Shown here: positions 58,641-64,000 of the stretch, piece after piece
Layout: each line of letters opens with the position of its first letter
Position numbering within the stretch: position 1 is the first letter of the stretch
Assembly: GCF_963678635.1 (NCBI RefSeq)
Contig: NC_087062.1
Span: 18,401,789 to 18,465,788 of the forward strand
Source of the DNA: Symsagittifera roscoffensis
Taxonomy: Eukaryota > Xenacoelomorpha > Acoela > Convolutidae
Reading direction: 5' to 3'
Length of the DNA: 64,000 nucleotides
Program-made: the position numbers and the translations under genes
The notes under the pieces: generated by a model
What the model was told of the DNA's origin: nothing
Seen by the model: only the letters and a program-made list of their open reading frames with translations
The model's database searches: none

Positions 58641-59824
58641 GCGAGCGGCGGTTGCTGCATGTTTACTGCTGGACTACATGTCGATCGATTGAAACATGCT
58701 CGCATTCCCGTGTCTGGAACTCCAGTAAAGTTGTTTTTCACCTGGTTCTTTTTCTGTACATCAAACACTCGGGACACTTTTTTAATTAGCATTTTCTTTA
58801 TCTTACTGTCCGGAACTTTCGAGGTCGTCTTTGTCGGTCTCGTTGCGGTGTCAGCTCCCTTTCTCCTCATCGTTTCTTGGGAGAGCGCAACTGTGCCTGC
58901 ATCGTCGATGGTTCCATAGGGTGCAGTCACTCCGGAACCTGGCGCACTCCTGTTGGCCACAAGTCCTCCAGCCGTTTCTATCAGCTTTTGCACCGTCTGT
59001 TCCACGACTGGGTCACCTAGGGTATCACTTGGGTCCCGCCCTGCGGTATTGTTACCCTGCCGGCTGCTGTCAGAACTCGTACTTCTGTCATTTGGCTAAG
59101 TTCGCGAGGCGTTAGAAGCTCCATCGGGGACTGCCCACGAGGAACATCCCTTGCGGGTATTGTTCTTTCCGCTGCCGTCGTCAATGCCAGCCGCTCCGAT
59201 CGATCTTGGTGTATTCTCGCCTCAAACGTTCTATTTCCTCGCCCTGCTTCTTATTGCAATCCTCAAACAGTACTTCCCACATATATCTGTCTTTTTCAAC
59301 ACCGAGCAAAGTCTTGATCACTCGATCCAGGTCTTTCTTCGTTTCACTTAGATCTTGTAGATCTTGCATCGTCTCATTCGTTTGGTTTTCCTCTTCTACT
59401 CTCGCCCTCTTTGATGGCACAGCTGCCCTCAGTTGTGAACTAGACGAGGCTGCCTCGCTGTTTGTCTCCTGATGCATCCTTTTCAATCCAGACCTAGGCT
59501 TGGTTGTGAGAGGCATCTCACCCGGTTGGTAGGTCCTCGAACTTCCCAATCCAGGCTCGTTCGCTAAGTCAATTCCCGAGAGAACTCCGTTTCTCTACCT
59601 CATTACCCTCATGTTTGGGCGGTCTAGTACTCCTTGTTGTCAATATGCTGTCATCAATAAGACTTCAGTGGGGCGGTCCCCACGGTTATCATGCCCTAAG
59701 TTGTTTGTCAAGGCGACCATCAACATGACCACCTCTGGGTGCTCCAGAGCGAAGTCGCATCTATTACCGGGCCTACATACGCCTCCGCTAGGTCCATCAG
59801 TTCATTCAAGTCGAAGTTATCCAT
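58641..59824 (-). pseudogene. Coiled-coil ORF of E2
   Basis: Begins at ATG 59,824-59,822 (G at -3, G at +4), homologous in place to E1 3405. Pieces: MDNFDLNELMDLAEAYVG start, then RPTEVLLMTAY (E1 SATEAVLMVGY), ORF 59,549-59,181 with a charged coiled coil, and ORF 59,005-58,589 with a Lys-rich stretch. Broken by stops and frameshifts. Confidence 0.6.
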
Positions 59825-60185
59825 TCCGTTAAATTCGGTTTGATTATCAGTTTGCCTAATTGAAATCTGATGAATAATTAAATGATCAATCAGGATCTAG
59901 AAAAGAGGTGACGAGTATCACATTTGTCAACATTACTCCAAATTTTGTAATAAAATTAAATTAAAAGAGTCAGTTGAAAAGATTTTCATCTTACAATATA
60001 TTGAAATCAGTTTATTGCTAAAATTTTGGAATTCGACCTAAAAATGGACAGTTCAAACTTTGGGTCTGTTCCTTTGATTATCGTTCGGTTATTCGTGGTC
60101 ACTAACTCTTGGACACCCAAGGTCCCAATAACATAACACATAACATATCATATACAGCACAACATGTCCTACACTCAATTTACAC
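59825..60185 (-). other. Non-coding gap between E2 post-integrase and coiled-coil ORFs
   Basis: AT-rich, about 360 bp, no ORF, no match recognised to the E2 LTR. Same place as E1 2919-3404. Confidence 0.6.
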
Positions 60186-60657
60186 TCAGCCTATACTCAA
60201 ATAGTATTTCTCATGTAAGTACAATTGTATGTTAGTATCAGAAAAGTTTATGTGTATCAAGGCATACAGCTCCCGTGGTTGCAATCGTCCTCGGTCTGGG
60301 TCGTATACTGGGAGCGAGAGCTCCTTCACCTCCCTCTCCACAAGGAAGTCTATCAGTCTCGTCAAGGTATTTGCGAAGCCGCCGAAGGCAAGGCTGCTAC
60401 ATCTCCTATTCCTGGTCTTTGCTTCGACAGGAATTCTATGTTTTTATAGTCTCTCTTAAAGTCCGCTGCTAACGCTGTCCTAAAACTGATGTCCGCTGTG
60501 ATCGCTATCGCACATATGTCCTATCTGTGAGTATAAAATCGCTATCTGTTACTATTATGAGTACTCATTTGGCAAGTTAAAATTTGACAATACTACTCTT
60601 CCTAAGTCCGGTTCCTTAGAATCCTTGTCTGATTCTGCTTCTAAGTCACCTGTTTCT
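60186..60657 (-). pseudogene. Post-integrase ORF of E2
   Basis: Blocks match E1 2385-2918 in order: SNFNLPNEYS (E1 TNFEIPNEYS), TDSDFILTDRT, ADFKRDYKNIEFL, RLIDFLVE and GRLQPRELYALIHI, ending in TGA. At least two stops and several frame changes. Conservation despite decay shows this was a real coding part of the element. Confidence 0.65.
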
Positions 60658-60719
60658 CTTGCTTTTTATTTTTTTTTAAATTAATTTTTTTACTGTGGGT
60701 AAACCCTACCCCCACTCAC
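60658..60719 (-). other. Candidate 62-nt intron at the end of E2 pol
   Basis: Donor GTGAGT at 60,719-60,714 is a perfect consensus, and the TGA that ends pol (60,718-60,716) lies inside it. Acceptor GCAAG ends at 60,658. Removal joins ...FVR to E and continues in the post-integrase frame, as in E1. The acceptor lacks a pyrimidine tract, which weakens the call. Confidence 0.5.
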
Positions 60720-61566
60720 CGGACAAAAATATCCATCGACGTCCCCGTCGATCGCATACCGGATATTAAGTTGAGATTGGACGCAGGAATGATTAATTGC
60801 CCTTCTTGGACTGCCCAGGAAGGATTATCTCTGTCGTTTCTTATGTATTTCATGCTCTCACGGTCTACGTCCTGAATGTGACACTGGCCTCCTTCGTGTC
60901 CGATGTCATTTCGTTCAGCCACTCTAAGACGCGCAGGTTTGTCAATTCTTGTTCATAGGATTGCTGCTGCTCGTCATCGAACTCTACTTCGGGTCTATAC
61001 CGGTCATCGATCCACTCCTCGTCTTGTTCATCTACTATTTTGATGTCCTGTGACGCTGGTATCTCCTCTAGACCCACCAATTCTTCTGCTATCTTCTTTA
61101 GTTCTATCCTGTCCACTATGAAGCTGTCTCCGTTAGGGTTTTACTTCTTTGTGCTTTTTTGCTTGTCACTCTGTCGTGTCTGTGTTGCAAACGGTAGATC
61201 TAGTTCCAAGTTCTTGGGAACCTCTATTTGTTCGGGGTCATGCCAGTCCTCTTTGGCGTAGGGTAAGTTTTCTTCATCTGCTTCAAATATCTCATTTGGA
61301 TCCAGGTTTAGTAGTGGACTTGTTCCTTCTTGTATGACCTCATTCCCATCATTCTTCCCCCTGGTGCCCTTTTCATTGACTTCACAGGCAGGATCCATCA
61401 TCAGATAATCACCCTCTTCCATGTCCTCAGGTATACACCAGTCCTCTGAAGATGGGTTGTGTGGCTTAATTTTTTCAAAGTGAGCGACTCGGTCAGTACT
61501 CAGTCTGTAAAAACGTCCCTCTTGGTCTCTTGGTGCACCTCCGTTATCGTGAACAATCCCCTCCAC
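60720..61566 (-). pseudogene. pol: C-terminal tail of E2 Pol
   Basis: ORFs 61,566-61,141, 61,116-60,865 and 60,922-60,716. Conserved GRFYRLSTDRVAHFEKIKPH and ACEVNEKGT match E1; the rest is acidic. Ends with TSMDIFVR and TGA in the splice-donor-like site. Frame breaks present. Confidence 0.75.
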
Positions 61567-62690
61567 TTCTTTAGGAGCTTCTAAGTCCCTTTAGGTGGTA
61601 TAACGTTTTGAAATACCCATACGTAGTCTTCTAGTGAAAAATATTTTGCTCCAGCTGCTTTTTTTATCAAAGTTTTTCCTCTGCCTTGCCTGTGCTTGCT
61701 GATTATTTCGTCTACACAAGTCGTTCAGTTCTTGTTGACGTCTAATCACATCCCTTACATAAATTTGTGGTGATGTTTTCTTTCCTTCATACTCTGGATA
61801 GAAGAAAATCAAAGGTAAAAACTTTTCGTGTCCAGTCAACATCATGTGTGGAATAATTCCGGTGGTATAGCGTTGTGTGCTGTTATAAGCTCCCATCACT
61901 TATGGAAGGTATCTGTCCCAATCAGTCAAGTATCTGGAACAGAACACACTCAGCAACAACACCAGCGTCCGATTTTGCCTCTCCACTAAGCCGTTTGTCT
62001 TGGGATGATATGTCGTTGAATGAGCCTGAGCCATTTGAGAACGTCTCATGAGCTCTTTAATAAGTTTTCCTACGAAGGCTGATCCATTGTTTGATTGAAA
62101 TGTTGTTGGGCATCCGTGCCTCGCTATTCACGGTTTGATTAGAGGATTGCTTGTCTCTTCTGCTGAGGCAGTTATGCAGTGCACGGCCTCTGCTTATTTC
62201 GTGATGTGATCGATCATGAACAGGGCCTGATTGTAGCCCCTGTCTGTCATACATATTTTCTGGTGGTCAATGTGCACCACCTCGTTGATCTCAAATGACT
62301 CAATTGACTGTAAAGGAAATCGCAATTTCCTTGGATCCTTGACTTGTTGACAGGAAAGACATGCTGTTACCCACTTCTCACAGGCTTTTTCATCCCAGGC
62401 CATTCAAAGCATTTGAAGATCCTCTGGTATACCTTATCAATTTCCTGGTGGACCATCTGATCATGCGACCTGAATAAAACTTCTGTCTGATAGAGTTGCA
62501 GCAACACTATCGCGTTATATTTGTACAGGACTTTGTCTTCTTCTCTTCTCTTACAAACCACGATCCCGTCCTTGTTCTGTCTCATTATACGGTAACTGTC
62601 CTCCTCAAGATTGCCTTCGTCTGGTGCCCCATTCTCGATCCATCTTTTCAAATCGCTCGTCATTCAGTCATTTCTTTTCGTTCTTACTAG
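61567..62690 (-). pseudogene. pol: Integrase of E2
   Basis: HHCC domain with SHDQMVH and ACLSC; the first core Asp is present (VVHIDHQK), the second is Asn (QSNNGSAF) and the Glu is present (GLVERQNRT). Lesions: a 1-nt loss near 62,386-62,392 (AAAAAG before CCTGTG), TAA near 62,193, TGA near 62,131, TAA at about 61,900 and a frameshift at an A7 run near 61,664. It lacks a catalytic residue that E1 keeps, and keeps the one that E1 lacks. Confidence 0.9.
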
Positions 62691-63836
62691 GCCCGAGAGT
62701 CTGTATCTCGCCTTTAAGTACGTCCTCATGAACCTCAATTGACTACTCAGCTCATCGGGCTGATGTGCGTCATCTTCCATCTTTACGCACCATATCTCCG
62801 CCAACGGCTCTGTCTCTTGTTTGAACGTTGAAGATCAGTCTTGACTACTTCCTTCTGCGGTAATAAGCTCAATGAACGTTTTGATACCGTTATTGTTTCC
62901 AGTTCATCGGCTGCGTTGTCAAAGACTCTTTCAATGGGTACCAGGTAGCGATCACTGTCAGGGTCTTGATATACTTCCCTGTCCAAGTCTCTTGTTCGAG
63001 TCTCCACTAGTAACGTGTGGATCGCTCACTCAGACAATTCTGATCCTGTGCTGGAGAACCTGTCTGAGTAGGTGTCGATTTCTGAATTTCTCGAGTTGTT
63101 TTCTACGGACGAGTCTGCCACGGAGCAAGTCTCCATTGCTGGTTCCGATTTATACGCTCTGCTCATCCATCTAAACTCCCCAGACAGTATCTTATCCTCC
63201 CGTTCTTTTTCCTGCAGACGACCATTTTCTTCAACATCCAACTCCCGGTCAGATTTTCATGTTCCGGGTTTTGTTCATTGACCAAACAACTTTCTTTGAC
63301 GTCCTTCTCGCCCTTTTGTTCCGGGTTTTCTTCAACTTCTCCCCACTTCTGATCGGGATTCTCAAAGGTGACAGTCTTCTTTTGTTTTGCGATCTCCCGC
63401 TCTTTTGTTTGATTTACTCATCAAAACGCTCTGAGGAATCGACGATACCAGTTGTTGAACTACCGTCCTACAATCCCTTTCCTTTTTCTTGTGTTGGCGC
63501 CTCGATGGCATGATCTTCACTTTCTCTCTCACTGTCGGCGATGCCATGGCTGCTGCCCATTCGGGGTCATCTCTAGTCACTTCTTTCTGCAGCAATTCAC
63601 CCAGCATCCGCATCACTTGCGGTGTGACCTGCACCGTTTTGTCCATTAATGAGAAGCTGTTTATGTTCATACAAGAGAGTTCCTCTTGGACCAGGTTCGA
63701 GCGTAGCAACAGATCCAAAGGCACTGGGTCCTTCTTTGATAAGATCTTTATTTCTGCTGCCTCCTCCACCGGTAACTCGGGGTGTCCCGGAATTGGATGT
63801 CCAGATTTGTACAACCATCTTGTCAAGGGAAGCGCT
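62691..63836 (-). pseudogene. pol: Pol linker between RNase H and integrase of E2
   Basis: ORFs 63,826-63,362 (155 codons; TRWLYKSGHPIPGHPELP), 63,241-63,026 and 63,007-62,783, in different frames. Acidic and Ser-rich, corresponding to E1 nt 1-850. No enzymatic domain seen; a long linker here is a feature of this element group. Confidence 0.65.
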
Positions 63837-64000
63837 TCATAAATTTTTTTTTAGAAACGAAAACCCTTCCTTGATTTCCGGCTGATTGGATTGCTTCTAT
63901 TCCAGTCTTTCATAAACTCAGTCTTCTTGCTGAGGCTGTCAGCATTCTGGTGTTTTTCACGCATCCTGAGCTTGAATATCATGTGGTAGCCCTCTAACCT
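63837..64000 (-). pseudogene. pol: RNase H C-terminal end of E2
   Basis: Reads GYHMIFKLRMREKHQNADSL from the window edge, the familiar end of Ty3/gypsy RNase H with the final Asp in N-A-D-S-L. The frame stops at TGA 63,839-63,837 after an A run; the linker continues in another frame. Confidence 0.8.

Larger units (their letters stand above)
25711..64000 (-). mobile_element. Ty3/gypsy-type giant retroelement, copy E2
   Basis: Enters at 64,000 within RNase H and runs leftwards to the complete LTR ending at 25,711, at least 38.3 kb. About 20 kb of this is the 2.27-kb tandem array and about 2.6 kb a duplicated 3' end. Gene order equals that of E1. Every coding section has stops or frameshifts, so the copy is dead. 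Its 5' LTR, gag and most of RT lie outside the window. Confidence 0.75.

Noticed and set aside
1-64000. Bacterial or phage origin suggested by a dense list of open frames
   Set aside because: Eukaryotic retroelement domains, LTR ends, AATAAA signals and introns; no operons or ribosome-binding sites.

Overview
This is eukaryotic, almost certainly invertebrate animal, DNA built nearly entirely from transposable elements. The signs are Ty3/gypsy-type integrase and RNase H sequences, non-LTR reverse transcriptase fragments with a PHD-type zinc finger, LTR-like ends with polypurine tracts and AATAAA signals, short introns and no prokaryotic gene organisation. I cannot name the species. The style of the pol linker and of the non-LTR RT suggests an arthropod or crustacean, at low confidence. 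I see no intact host gene, tRNA or rRNA.

Two diverged copies of one very large retroelement face each other. Copy E1 is on the + strand (1-16,713) and starts inside pol. Copy E2 is on the - strand, from 64,000 down to 25,711, with rearranged 3'-end pieces continuing down to about 19,200. Both follow the same order: RNase H and acidic linker, integrase, a post-integrase ORF probably joined to pol by a 53-62 nt intron, a short non-coding gap, a coiled-coil ORF, an SGNH (GDSL-type) hydrolase, a second module that looks loosely SGNH-like, a large conserved ORF of unknown function, lysine-rich and basic segments, a Cys/His cluster, a C-terminal domain of unknown function, a polypurine tract and a 3' LTR. 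So about 9-10 kb of unusual coding capacity lies between integrase and 3' LTR, shared by both copies.

Each copy carries a large internal tandem amplification in a different place. E1 has ten 352-bp units in the C-terminal domain (about 11,370-14,883). E2 has ten units of about 2.27 kb covering the large conserved ORF (about 34,771-56,838), including a 4.53-kb two-unit block repeated with one mismatch seen by eye. The 3' end of E2 (coding end plus a 2.95-kb LTR) has also been duplicated and shuffled between 19 and 33 kb.

The region between the copies (16.7-19.2 kb) holds a non-LTR retrotransposon piece with RT and PHD-type ORFs, followed by AT-rich sequence in which I recognise nothing. A second small RT piece lies at 24,966-25,350. 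Both large copies are decayed by stops and frameshifts, but comparing them shows which residues were conserved, including the full Ser-Gly-Asn-Asp/His set of the SGNH hydrolase.
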